Assembly (NCBI RefSeq): GCF_000337035.1
Contig: NZ_AOJL01000020.1
Coordinates: 16,450-80,449, forward strand
DNA: 64,000 nucleotides
DNA from: Halorubrum coriense DSM 10284
GTDB lineage: Archaea > Halobacteriota > Halobacteria > Halobacteriales > Haloferacaceae
Reading direction: 5' to 3'
How positions within the stretch are numbered: the stretch's first letter is position 1; each line of letters starts with the position of its first letter. The notes beneath the pieces are model-generated. The model worked only from the letters and a program-made list of their open reading frames with translations. It had not been told where the DNA came from and did no database searches. Below, piece after piece: positions 1 to 6,901 of the stretch. The position numbers and the translations under genes were made by a program.

Positions 1-1491
1 GAGGGGTTGACGCCTGACGTACTCCGCAATCAGCTTAGTCAGTCCGTCAAGAAGCGCAAATCGAACAATCAGAGTACGATCGTCGACAATCAAAACATCC
101 TCGACGGCGTTGAGCATACGGCCTACACTGAGGCCAAGATCGCCGCCATCGAGGAACTGAACGCTGGTTCGTCTGAGTCCGCGGTCCTGTCCGCCGCCAA
201 CAGCGCGATCGACTCCTACGAGACCACGGTCCGCTCGAACTTCTACAAGTCGTGGAACGAGACTGTCCGCGAACTCGAAGCGATGACTCAAACGGTCATC
301 GCGCACAGCGAAGTCGGCCTTTCGGCCATCACCGACTTCGGTGATCCTCGTTTCGACCTCGCTGGTTCGAGCCCGAACACTTTGAAGGATACCACCCTCA
401 CGATGCCTGACGGCACGGACTTCACCCTGCTTACCCTCAACCACGACACCGGGTGGTCTGACAGCAACGCTGCGTACTCCGTCGTCGAGTACAATCCGAA
501 AGAGGTTGTCACTCAAACGAGCGCGAACACGTACAACACCGTCGACGGCACGGAGTACATGAAGTTCTCCGACTGGAATGCTGTCGAGACTGAGATGAAC
601 ACCACGTTCACCAACGTCCGAAACGGAATTTCGACGTGGGTGACGAACGTCTATGGTGACGTTCAGAGCGGCGCGATCGAGATTTCCGACCTCGTGACGC
701 CGCGTGAACGCGCCGCCATGATGGCCCAGGAGGAAGGCATGAGCCAAGCGATTGCCGACCTCATCGCTCTCAACGTTCCGGTCGATGCCGAGCGTGAGGC
801 GACGATCACCATCCAAGACACCGGGGCGACGCTGCCCGGTACGTTCGCGCTTACGGACTCGTCTGACGGCCCGCTGTCCGCTGGACAGACGTACGACCCG
901 TCGACGTTCTCCGGTGACGTGTACTTCACCGCCGACATGTCGCTCGTTGAGGGTCCGTGGGATGCGATCAACTCCGGTATCGACGGAGGCAGCATCACCA
1001 TTACCTCGGAGCCGTACGAAGGCACCACAATCGAGGTGACGACCGTCGAGTCTGAAACCGTCTCGGTCCCCGCTGCTGACTGGACAGACAACGGCGACGG
1101 GACGTGGTCATACGATGCCTCTGCTGACCTCAAAACCACCATCACCAACGTCGACTCCGCGCGGTTCCACGCAACCGCGACTGAGACGACGTACGACACG
1201 CTCCAACTGAAAGGCGCGTTCACCGTCGACAAGCTGGTCAACAAGCAGTCCGGCGAAGAGGTCTCGTCGACGAGCTTCGACAACTCTGAACCACAGACCG
1301 ATTCGAACTACATCACGCAGGATGAGTGGGACCAGCTCGAACAGCAAAACCAAGAGCTGATCGAGAAGTACGAGAACTCGCAGTCTGGCGGGAGTATCGA
1401 CCTTGGGCAGTTCGACATGTTCGGCATCCCCGGAGAGATTGTCGCCATCGCCGCGGCTGCGCTCGTCGCGCTCGGCGTCCTGAGCAACTGA
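1..1491 (+). CDS. pleolipovirus spike-like envelope protein (VP4-like), 5' partial
   Basis: The frame is open from base 1, so the gene probably starts upstream of the window; the first candidate start inside it is TTG at 7. About 494 residues are visible. There is no N-terminal signal peptide here, although pleolipovirus spikes are exported, which supports truncation by the window edge. The body is Thr/Ser-rich and beta-like. Near the C-terminus a short Gln/Glu-rich heptad-like stretch (around residues 440-460) precedes a glycine/serine linker and one hydrophobic segment ending in VALGVLSN. That is the stalk-plus-anchor layout of HRPV-1 VP4 and HRPV-6 VP5. In the virion such a protein is the membrane-anchored spike for attachment and fusion. 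The next virus gene starts 3 bases after the stop. Confidence 0.78.
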   Translation, partial: EGLTPDVLRNQLSQSVKKRKSNNQSTIVDNQNILDGVEHTAYTEAKIAAIEELNAGSSESAVLSAANSAIDSYETTVRSNFYKSWNETVRELEAMTQTVIAHSEVGLSAITDFGDPRFDLAGSSPNTLKDTTLTMPDGTDFTLLTLNHDTGWSDSNAAYSVVEYNPKEVVTQTSANTYNTVDGTEYMKFSDWNAVETEMNTTFTNVRNGISTWVTNVYGDVQSGAIEISDLVTPRERAAMMAQEEGMSQAIADLIALNVPVDAEREATITIQDTGATLPGTFALTDSSDGPLSAGQTYDPSTFSGDVYFTADMSLVEGPWDAINSGIDGGSITITSEPYEGTTIEVTTVESETVSVPAADWTDNGDGTWSYDASADLKTTITNVDSARFHATATETTYDTLQLKGAFTVDKLVNKQSGEEVSSTSFDNSEPQTDSNYITQDEWDQLEQQNQELIEKYENSQSGGSIDLGQFDMFGIPGEIVAIAAAALVALGVLSN

Positions 1492-1494
1492 CCC

Positions 1495-2028
1495 ATGTTC
1501 TCCCGATTTTTCCTGATCGCGGTCGTGGTAGTGGCCTCACTGTCCGGCGCTGTCGCCGCACAGGATGCCCCGAACGCGACCGCTGAGAACTCGACTGCCG
1601 TCGAACAGGTTGACACCTGTTCCGAAGAAATCACACCGACCCTCCGGCTCTGTTCCGCTGAGTACGTCGACGGCGAAGCCGTGCTACTACTCGACTCCGA
1701 CACTCGCGATCGGGTGACGGTGACTGAGGCGGTCGCGCTCACCGAGTCGCGCGAACTGCGCCGGGACTCGTTCATCGTCGACGGGAAGACCGAGATTCGG
1801 ATGCCTGTTCAACCGTCGAACGGTCGCGCCGGAGTGACGATCGACGACGGGACTACCCTCTACGGCGTACCGCTTCAAACGGCCTCGACCATCGTCGCCG
1901 GTCCGTTCACCGCCAGCGACGCGCAGGCGGCCGGACTCGGCGGCGGCGTCGGTGTCGCCGTTGTGACCATCTTCCTCGTGGCAAAGGTCGTCTACGGCCG
2001 CAGCGAGGAACCTGAGAGGTTAGCATGA
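1495..2028 (+). CDS. small exported membrane protein following the spike gene
   Basis: This 177-residue protein has an N-terminal signal peptide (hydrophobic residues about 5-22, likely cleavage after AVAAQ). Residues about 30-130 form an extracellular domain with two early cysteines, and one membrane segment lies near residues 143-165 before a short charged tail. It begins 3 bases after the spike stop, and its own stop overlaps the next start by 4 bases (ATGA). In pleolipoviruses the position after the spike gene holds a conserved small ORF of unknown function with this kind of topology. The role is therefore positional inference: a possible minor envelope or assembly protein. Confidence 0.7.
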   Translation: MFSRFFLIAVVVVASLSGAVAAQDAPNATAENSTAVEQVDTCSEEITPTLRLCSAEYVDGEAVLLLDSDTRDRVTVTEAVALTESRELRRDSFIVDGKTEIRMPVQPSNGRAGVTIDDGTTLYGVPLQTASTIVAGPFTASDAQAAGLGGGVGVAVVTIFLVAKVVYGRSEEPERLA

Positions 2029-2861
2029 GAGACGCACCAGAGCCCCGACCCGAGCCGCCCCGCCACGTGAAGATACTCGACTGGCTCCACGGCCACGCGC
2101 CGGAACTCGCGGTCGGCGTGATCGCGCTCGTCGGCCTGTCCGCCATCGTCGGCTTCGACCTCGAAGTGCCGCGCTTCTGGTACGTGTTCGGTGTCGCCGC
2201 GGTCGGCCTCTCCCCGCTCGGGTTCCTCGTCGGGAATAAGGTCGTCTCGTGGCTCTACGACCCGGCGTGGATCTACCTGATCGACCTCGACGCTCGCGTA
2301 CTCGAAGGCGGGATCTACCGACTCCCGCTCGAAGACTTTCGCGAACTCGAAATCCTCGATGATGACGAGTTCGTCAATTCGACCTACGACCTCACGCAGC
2401 TCTCGCCGAACCTCTACGTGGGGAAGCAGGTCGACCTCAAAGACATGACCGTCGTCGGCACCTGGCGCGGCACGCTCGACGACCGCGACCTGACTCGCGC
2501 GCTCCGCGCGGTCCACGAGTGCCGCGGCCAGCTCCAGGAAGACGCGCAGCGAGGATTCATCCTCGAAACTTCTGCGTTCGTCGTGGTCCGCCGCGCGACC
2601 CGGAACACGGTTGAGCGTATCGTCGAGCTGTTCGAAGACGGCTCCCTACCCGACTCCGGCGAAGGGATCGATCGAGCCGTCGATCAGGAGCTGAAGGACT
2701 TCGGTCTTGACGCCCGGGACTCCGACCTCTCCGACCTCGTCGACGACGAAGTGATCGACGAGATGGACCACAAGTCGGGATTCGACTTCTCGACGCCCGA
2801 AGACCCCGACACCGAGCGCAACGGACACGCGGAGAAAGCCGAGGTGCGTGCCGATGGGTAA
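2025..2861 (+). CDS. pleolipovirus conserved membrane protein (ORF7-like position)
   Basis: This 278-residue protein has a short cytosolic N-terminus and two closely spaced membrane segments (about residues 26-46 and 49-70). A long soluble acidic domain follows, and the C-terminal tail is rich in Asp and Glu. The start ATG overlaps the previous stop (ATGA, 2025-2028), and the 3' end overlaps the NTPase start, so the block is translationally coupled. Position and architecture match the conserved ORF between the spike and VP8 genes in pleolipoviruses. I recognise no enzymatic motif. The function is unknown and may be assembly or budding at the membrane. Confidence 0.7.
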   Translation: MRDAPEPRPEPPRHVKILDWLHGHAPELAVGVIALVGLSAIVGFDLEVPRFWYVFGVAAVGLSPLGFLVGNKVVSWLYDPAWIYLIDLDARVLEGGIYRLPLEDFRELEILDDDEFVNSTYDLTQLSPNLYVGKQVDLKDMTVVGTWRGTLDDRDLTRALRAVHECRGQLQEDAQRGFILETSAFVVVRRATRNTVERIVELFEDGSLPDSGEGIDRAVDQELKDFGLDARDSDLSDLVDDEVIDEMDHKSGFDFSTPEDPDTERNGHAEKAEVRADG

Positions 2862-3813
2862 CTCCGACGAAGGGATGCTGACCGCGGCGAAGCTCGCCGA
2901 ACAGCTCTCCGGTCGCATCGAGACGGATCGGGACCTCGACCCCCGAGCGGGCGTGATCGGCCCGGACGACATGTCGGCGTCGGTGTTCCTCAACGACCTC
3001 GACCCGGAGGTTGTCCAGGGCTCGCAGCTCCTCGACCTCGTCGACCGGACCCAACAATCGCGGAAGGCCTCCGAGGCGATTCGCTCGGGTAACTCGCTGC
3101 TGCTTTCGCATCTCGTCGGTATCACCGAACAGGACCTCGATGGCTCTGCCCTTCAGCTCCCGCTGCGGCTCGACGACGTGATGACCAATAACGACGCGAC
3201 GGCGTTCATCGGCGGGGCCGGAAACCCTAACACGGGGAAGACGAACCTGATGGCGCTGCTGGCGGAACTCCGCTCGGCGACCGTCGACGATCTCCTCGTG
3301 ATCTCGAACTCGCGCACTTGGCCCCTCACAGACAAGGTGGTCACCAGCGCGCACGACCTTGCTGTGACGTGTATCGAACACCGCGACCGGCCGAAGTTCG
3401 TGTTTATCGACGAAGGATCGACCCACTTCGACGCGCGGACGAACAGCTACGAGGTCGCGGCACAGTTCTCCCCGCTCGCCAAGCGGATGGCGAAGATCAA
3501 CGTCGACGTGTTCGGCACGGTGTTCCACACGGGGAAGGACTGCCACCCGGAGCTGAAGCGGCTGTTCACGACGGCCTACTTCAAACACTCCAAGAAGGAA
3601 GTCGATTTCTTCGCCGACTGGCCCGCTGACGCCGACAAACCAGAGAACCAGCTCTTCGGCGGGACTGTTGAAAACCTCGAACCCGCGACCGCGGAACCGG
3701 ACCCGGACGACGCCGCTCCGTGGAACTGGGACCTCGAACCCGACCTATTCTCACTCGACCTCGGCTGGCCCGATCTCCTCGCCGAGCTGCGCGACCGCGG
3801 ACCAGCAACCTAA
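2854..3813 (+). CDS. pleolipovirus VP8-like NTPase
   Basis: This is a P-loop ATPase-like protein of 319 residues. Residues about 121-130 hold the Walker A motif GNPNTGKT. A hydrophobic strand ending FVFIDEG at about 183-190 is the Walker B. Pleolipovirus VP8 is a conserved putative NTPase, and its role in genome handling or assembly is not established. ATG at 2854 is chosen over GTG at 2848 because GAGGTG at 2841-2846 lies 7 bases before it, a good Shine-Dalgarno spacing for an internal operon gene. It overlaps the previous gene by 8 bases. It is the last gene of the block and runs into a strong hairpin terminator. Confidence 0.8.
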   Translation: MGNSDEGMLTAAKLAEQLSGRIETDRDLDPRAGVIGPDDMSASVFLNDLDPEVVQGSQLLDLVDRTQQSRKASEAIRSGNSLLLSHLVGITEQDLDGSALQLPLRLDDVMTNNDATAFIGGAGNPNTGKTNLMALLAELRSATVDDLLVISNSRTWPLTDKVVTSAHDLAVTCIEHRDRPKFVFIDEGSTHFDARTNSYEVAAQFSPLAKRMAKINVDVFGTVFHTGKDCHPELKRLFTTAYFKHSKKEVDFFADWPADADKPENQLFGGTVENLEPATAEPDPDDAAPWNWDLEPDLFSLDLGWPDLLAELRDRGPAT

Positions 3814-3861
3814 CACGGTGATCTACCCTTCGACCCACCCACCCCTTTCAGTGGGCGGGAG

Positions 3862-3897
3862 CCTGCGCGACCCCTCCTTGTGGGGGGGTCGCGCAGG
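3862..3897. terminator. bidirectional hairpin terminator
   Basis: CCTGCGCGACCCC (3862-3874) pairs perfectly with GGGGTCGCGCAGG (3885-3897) around a 10-base loop, a 13-bp GC-rich stem. A weaker CCAC/GTGG hairpin lies just upstream (3839-3854). The element sits between the convergent NTPase gene and the minus-strand secreted protein gene, so it can stop both transcripts. Confidence 0.75.
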
Positions 3898-4413
3898 TTA
3901 GCCTCTCGACAGATACGCAATTATCGTCAGTAGACCAGCGATAATGGCAACTAGAACCCTTACATTTGACAAGATATTAAAAATCTCAATACTATCTTCT
4001 GATGCGCTGACCGAATATTCATACCCGGTAGAATCGAACATATGTGTTTCGCGGCTATTCATGGCTATAATGTTTAAAGTACGATATCCACTACTGACAA
4101 CCTCTGCTTGTGCCCTAAGAACCACTTCCTCCTGTGGTTCAACAGATTCTGCCTCCCCAATTAGCCCATAAACCTGCCTTTCTGGTAATTTTGCTCCATA
4201 TAGAACTCTCACATCCCCTGGTTCCTCGCCGGTATTACGAATAGTTACTTCAATAACATATTCTGAACCACTTTCTATCCCGTCTTCTGGTAAATTAACA
4301 CTCTCAACGCAAAAGTCCGTGCCGGCTTGTGGATTACAGGTTTCTTGAGCTGTGGCTGTCCCTGCTGCCACCAGTGCCAGAATGACAATCAAGCCTATTG
4401 CTCTCTTATTCAT
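3898..4413 (-). CDS. secreted membrane-anchored protein, AT-rich provirus accessory gene
   Basis: This 171-residue protein has a signal peptide (residues 1-22, ending TATAQ). Two cysteines follow at about 25 and 34, in ETCNPQAGTDFC, and are likely disulfide-bonded. Residues about 38-130 look like a beta-sandwich of the CARDB/NEW3 kind (EVTIRNTGEEPGDVRVLYGA). One membrane helix lies near 150-168. The gene uses AT-rich codons (ATA, TTA, AGA) unlike its neighbours, which marks it as a recent arrival. Its ATG overlaps the stop of the upstream RHH gene by 8 bases, so the two are coupled. The function is unknown; surface display or superinfection exclusion would be guesses. Confidence 0.7.
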   Translation of the reverse strand: MNKRAIGLIVILALVAAGTATAQETCNPQAGTDFCVESVNLPEDGIESGSEYVIEVTIRNTGEEPGDVRVLYGAKLPERQVYGLIGEAESVEPQEEVVLRAQAEVVSSGYRTLNIIAMNSRETHMFDSTGYEYSVSASEDSIEIFNILSNVRVLVAIIAGLLTIIAYLSRG

Positions 4414-4555
4414 TCTCTGAGTTTTCTACTTCCTCAATAAGGTCAGAAATCACATCGTCAAATGAATCACCTGGTTCTTTTCTCATTTGGAGCTTTTTCC
4501 AGGTATCTCGGCTGACCGTAACGGTAGTCTTCTGCTCTCCCATTGTGAGTGACAT
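4406..4555 (-). CDS. small ribbon-helix-helix-like protein (49 aa)
   Basis: Translation of the minus strand from ATG at 4555 gives 49 residues. They begin MSLTMGEQKTTVTVSRDTW and end in an acidic helix around DDVISDLIEEVENSENE. A basic beta strand (TVTVSR) followed by a helix and a second acidic helix is the layout of very short haloarchaeal RHH or VapB-antitoxin-like DNA-binding proteins. A second ATG lies at codon 5 (4543). A TATA-like element at about 4579-4584 is 26 bases upstream, so the mRNA is probably leaderless. The stop TAA overlaps the start of the secreted-protein gene. It may autoregulate this two-gene unit. The usual toxin partner is absent and the second gene is a membrane protein. 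Confidence 0.7.
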   Translation of the reverse strand: MSLTMGEQKTTVTVSRDTWKKLQMRKEPGDSFDDVISDLIEEVENSENE

Positions 4556-4565
4556 TATCACCACG

Positions 4566-4590
4566 TCTCATGACTGTTAGTATCTCATGA
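4566..4590 (-). promoter_or_regulatory. promoter and possible operator of the RHH/secreted-protein operon
   Basis: TCTCATGA occurs twice in direct orientation (4566-4573 and 4583-4590), each carrying the palindrome TCATGA. The repeats flank the TATA-like TAGTAT (4579-4584) that sits 26 bases from the RHH start. This is a plausible RHH autoregulatory site. Confidence 0.45.
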
Positions 4591-4637
4591 AGTCATAGGA
4601 CCATAGATTAATGTTACTGTAGAATGTATTCTCTCGT

Positions 4638-4704
4638 ACGGAAGTAAGCTATCCCAAAGGAACGGACCTCGGTGTTGAGGCACCAGGTCCGCGCGTGCTT
4701 CCGT
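4638..4704. repeat. nested inverted-repeat element, possible structured RNA or replication/recombination site
   Basis: The outer arms ACGGAAG (4638-4644) and CTTCCGT (4698-4704) are complementary. Inside them CGGACCT (4663-4669) pairs with AGGTCCG (4685-4691), and GGTG (4671-4674) pairs with CACC (4681-4684) around a TTGAGG loop. It lies in a non-coding gap of the provirus. I cannot tell whether it acts as RNA or DNA. Confidence 0.4.
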
Positions 4705-4840
4705 GAACTAGCCACGAAAGCCATGTCAGCAAACGCGGCCGGGGGTATTCAATCCCCCCACGACAGGCGTGATCGCGCGACAACCAGCGGCCTCGCTTCG
4801 CTTTACTTTCAGTTTCACTCCCCGTACAAGGATTTCGGCT

Positions 4841-4847
4841 TTTATAT
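4841..4847 (+). promoter_or_regulatory. TATA box of the integration module
   Basis: TTTATAT lies about 26 bases before ATG 4870. It predicts a leaderless transcript and fixes the start of the first zinc-finger ORF there rather than at the upstream in-frame ATGs. Confidence 0.6.
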
Positions 4848-4869
4848 CCCACCACGTCGGCGTGAGGTG

Positions 4870-5124
4870 ATGCCTCCAAGAGAAGTTGTGCGGATTGAAG
4901 ATGACGCTGATCGGTGGCGGTTTCTCTGTCCCCGCGGCCACCGAACGTGGGAACCGACGAATCACCACTTCTGGTGCCAGCTCTGCGCGCGCCACGACGA
5001 CGCCGACGGCGTGTTCCACGAGCTGCGCGACCAGAAGACCGACGCCCTTCTCGCTCGCGACCGGGTCCAGCTGCTCACGGACTCCGGACCGTACGACCAC
5101 GATCTCGACGAGGGCGCGCGATGA
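4870..5124 (+). CDS. small zinc-finger protein 1 of the integration module
   Basis: This 84-residue protein has a putative zinc site. Cys and His occur in FLCPRGH, then FWCQLCARH, giving C-x3-H and C-x2-C-x2-H. The C-terminal half is acidic. ATG 4870 is chosen because a TATA box sits 26 bases upstream; the longer in-frame extension from 4672 would start before the promoter. The stop overlaps the next start (ATGA, 5121-5124). SNJ2-type pleolipoviruses carry small accessory ORFs next to the integrase that influence integration and excision. A recombination directionality or accessory role is inferred from that and from position. No family name can be given with confidence. Confidence 0.65.
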   Translation: MPPREVVRIEDDADRWRFLCPRGHRTWEPTNHHFWCQLCARHDDADGVFHELRDQKTDALLARDRVQLLTDSGPYDHDLDEGAR

Positions 5125-5291
5125 CGACCCTCTACTGCGCCGAGTGCCGGTCCCGGTTCGAACCGGACGACACGCACGTCTGGATCCAAGGCGAGCGGCG
5201 GTCCGTCGACGATCAGAACTCGCTCGAAGACTACGCGATGTGCCCGGACTGCTGGGCCGACCTCACGGAAAACTGGGGTGAGCCGGTTTGA
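5121..5291 (+). CDS. small zinc-finger protein 2 of the integration module
   Basis: This 56-residue acidic protein has two CxxC knuckles, CAEC near the N-terminus (residues 6-9) and CPDC near residue 42, which together can bind one zinc as a ribbon. The ATG overlaps the previous stop (ATGA), and its own TGA overlaps a TTG start of the next ORF (TTGA, 5288-5291). It is too small to be anything but a nucleic-acid or protein adaptor. Location directly before the integrase suggests an accessory role in site-specific recombination. Confidence 0.65.
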   Translation: MTTLYCAECRSRFEPDDTHVWIQGERRSVDDQNSLEDYAMCPDCWADLTENWGEPV

Positions 5292-5464
5292 AGACCAGTT
5301 CCGGCCGTGACCTCACTACCTGTCCGGTCTGTGAATCGCGAATCGAACCCGATCCCCCGGACGGGTTCACCAAGTACGCGCGACAGGTCGCGGGCTACCT
5401 CGACCATTTCGCCGAGAACCACCCGGATCATCCGCTCCTCGAAACTCCGGAGGGCTACCTGTGA
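5288..5464 (+). CDS. small zinc-finger protein 3 of the integration module, TTG start
   Basis: This short ORF encodes 58 residues from TTG 5288 to TGA 5464. The protein begins KTSSGRDLTTCPVCESRIE after the initiator and carries C-P-V-C followed by YLDHFAENH, a C2H2-type zinc-finger pattern. No ATG or GTG exists in frame before the Cys pair, so TTG overlapping the previous stop (TTGA) is the only sensible start. Its TGA overlaps the integrase GTG (GTGA, 5461-5464). The chained overlaps argue for fixed stoichiometry with the integrase. Confidence 0.6.
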   Translation: MKTSSGRDLTTCPVCESRIEPDPPDGFTKYARQVAGYLDHFAENHPDHPLLETPEGYL

Positions 5465-6534
5465 GCCGGGACCGCTCGCGCAATCCCGGCGACCTCGAAC
5501 CGCGCGAGGCTGTGTCTCGGTACCTCCGTCGACGGCGATCTGACTCGACCGACGCCAGCGTCAAGTCGTGGAAGTACCGGCTGAAGCTGTTCGTCGAGTG
5601 GTGCGAGGGTATCGGGATCGAACGCGTCGATGAACTCCGTGGCTACGACATCGATGAGTACTACGAGCTGCGCAGCGGCGCGGTCGCACCGGCGACCCTC
5701 GAAGGGGAGATGTGGACGCTCCAGAAGTTCACCGAGTATCTAGAACAGATCGGAGCTGTCGATGACCTCTCCGACTCGGTTCGGGTCCCCGACCTCGACC
5801 CGTCCGACCGGGCAAACTCGGAGAGTTTATCGACCGAACCGGCACTCGCGCTGCTCGACTACTATCGGGATTCCGACGTTCACCGGGCGACTCGCCAGCA
5901 CACTTTCCTCGAACTCGCGTGGCATACCGGCGCACGGCAGGGCGGCCTCCGGGCGCTCGACGTTCAGGACGTGTACCCCAGCGAGGGGTACGTCGAATTC
6001 CATCACCGCCCGGAGACGAGTACCCCGCTCAAGAACAAACGGCACGGGGAGCGCGCCGTGGCGGTCCCCGACGAGGTCGCGACCGTTCTGCGAGAGTTCC
6101 TCGGGAAGCGGTACGACGTTCACGACGACCACGATCGGCAGCCCTACCTCGCGAGCCGATACGGGCGGCCGACCGAGAACACGATCCGCACTTGGTCGTA
6201 CGTCGCGACGCTCCCGTGTCTTCACTCGGACTGCCCGCACGGAAAGGAGCGCACCAGCTGCGACTACACCGAGATTAAGCACGCGAGCAAGTGCCCTTCG
6301 TCTCGATCTCCGCACCGGATCCGAACGGGTGCGGTGACGTGGATGCTAAACGCGGGGATTCCCCCCGAGGTGGTCGCGCAGCGCGTGAACGCCTCGGTTC
6401 AGACGATTCGCGATCACTACGACTGGGCCACTGAATCCCAGCGGTGGTCGCGCTATCACGACCAGATGGACAGCCGTCGCGAACACCTCCAGAAGCTCGA
6501 CTTCGACGAAGAACTTGATTTCACCACCCAGTAA
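5461..6534 (+). CDS. tyrosine recombinase/integrase, SNJ2-like
   Basis: This is a 357-residue site-specific recombinase that would insert and excise the provirus. Residues about 12-105 form the SAM-like core-binding domain. The catalytic domain follows: Arg159 in TGARQGGLR, Lys191/193 in LKNKRHG, the H-x-x-R box at 285-288 in SPHRIRTGA, and the nucleophile Tyr320 in IRDHYDWA. An unusual insert carries Cys253, Cys258, Cys267 and Cys278 and may bind zinc just before the HxxR box. The GTG start overlaps the upstream stop (GTGA), so expression depends on the three small ORFs. The length and coupling with tiny Zn-binding ORFs resemble the IntSNJ2 family of temperate pleolipoviruses. The gene looks intact. 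Confidence 0.88.
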   Translation: MSRDRSRNPGDLEPREAVSRYLRRRRSDSTDASVKSWKYRLKLFVEWCEGIGIERVDELRGYDIDEYYELRSGAVAPATLEGEMWTLQKFTEYLEQIGAVDDLSDSVRVPDLDPSDRANSESLSTEPALALLDYYRDSDVHRATRQHTFLELAWHTGARQGGLRALDVQDVYPSEGYVEFHHRPETSTPLKNKRHGERAVAVPDEVATVLREFLGKRYDVHDDHDRQPYLASRYGRPTENTIRTWSYVATLPCLHSDCPHGKERTSCDYTEIKHASKCPSSRSPHRIRTGAVTWMLNAGIPPEVVAQRVNASVQTIRDHYDWATESQRWSRYHDQMDSRREHLQKLDFDEELDFTTQ

Positions 6535-6901
6535 GATGAATCGACAGATAGACACCACCGAGCGGGCCGCTCAAGACCCTAGATCGCCGTCGTGCCGGCC
6601 CACTTCTCCCGCATTTCTCGTCGACTACCGGCGCGTATCGGTCTCTCGCGAGACCGCGGTGCTTCCGACGTCGATTTTCGCCGACCCCTCGGGCTCGATA
6701 TCGTTCGGTCGCCTCGTTCCGACACCCCTGCTCACGGGCCGTGACGGAGTGACCGCGGCGACCGAGTCCGGGCTCGCGGCGACGATCTGAAGTGTAAAAT
6801 CCCGAGATAGAACGAGCAAAAGGCGTCCGAACGGACCCTCGACAGCATACACCGGAACAGGGTATTTTTCAGTTTAGAACCCGTCTATATCGGTAGTTGG
6901 A
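6535..6901. other. non-coding junction between provirus and host chromosome
   Basis: This 367-base gap holds no convincing gene. A perfect 7-bp hairpin (CGGTCTC 6639-6645 / GAGACCG 6650-6656, loop TCGC) may terminate the integrase transcript or be part of the attachment region. TTTAGA at 6873-6878 lies 27 bases before the kinase ATG and is its likely TATA element. I looked for a 3' tRNA fragment here and found none. Confidence 0.55.

Larger units (their letters stand above)
4556..4869. other. divergent intergenic region of the provirus with several inverted repeats
   Basis: This 314-base stretch has no convincing gene. It holds the minus-strand promoter described above and a short repeat AGAAT/ATTCT (4621-4632). 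It also holds a two-level folded element (4638-4704), a GGGGG/CCCCC hairpin with loop TATTCAAT (4741-4758), and the plus-strand TATA box at 4841-4847. It separates the AT-rich accessory unit from the integration module. Confidence 0.6.
1..6540. mobile_element. pleolipovirus-like provirus, right part
   Basis: The gene order spike-like protein, two small membrane proteins and a VP8-like NTPase matches the conserved structural block of Pleolipoviridae. It is followed by an accessory insert and an SNJ2-like integrase at the right edge. The left end, where Rep and VP3-like genes would be expected, is outside the window. The chromosomal gene at 6902 is clearly host, so the right boundary must lie between the integrase stop at 6534 and about 6870. 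The exact attachment site is not visible, because the other end cannot be compared and no tRNA fragment is seen. The assignment rests on synteny and protein architecture, not on a search. Confidence 0.8.

Noticed and set aside
4741-4758. Possible tRNA T-arm fragment as an attachment site
   Set aside because: GGGGG/CCCCC with loop TATTCAAT does not fit the T-loop consensus at position 53, and no acceptor or anticodon arm is next to it.
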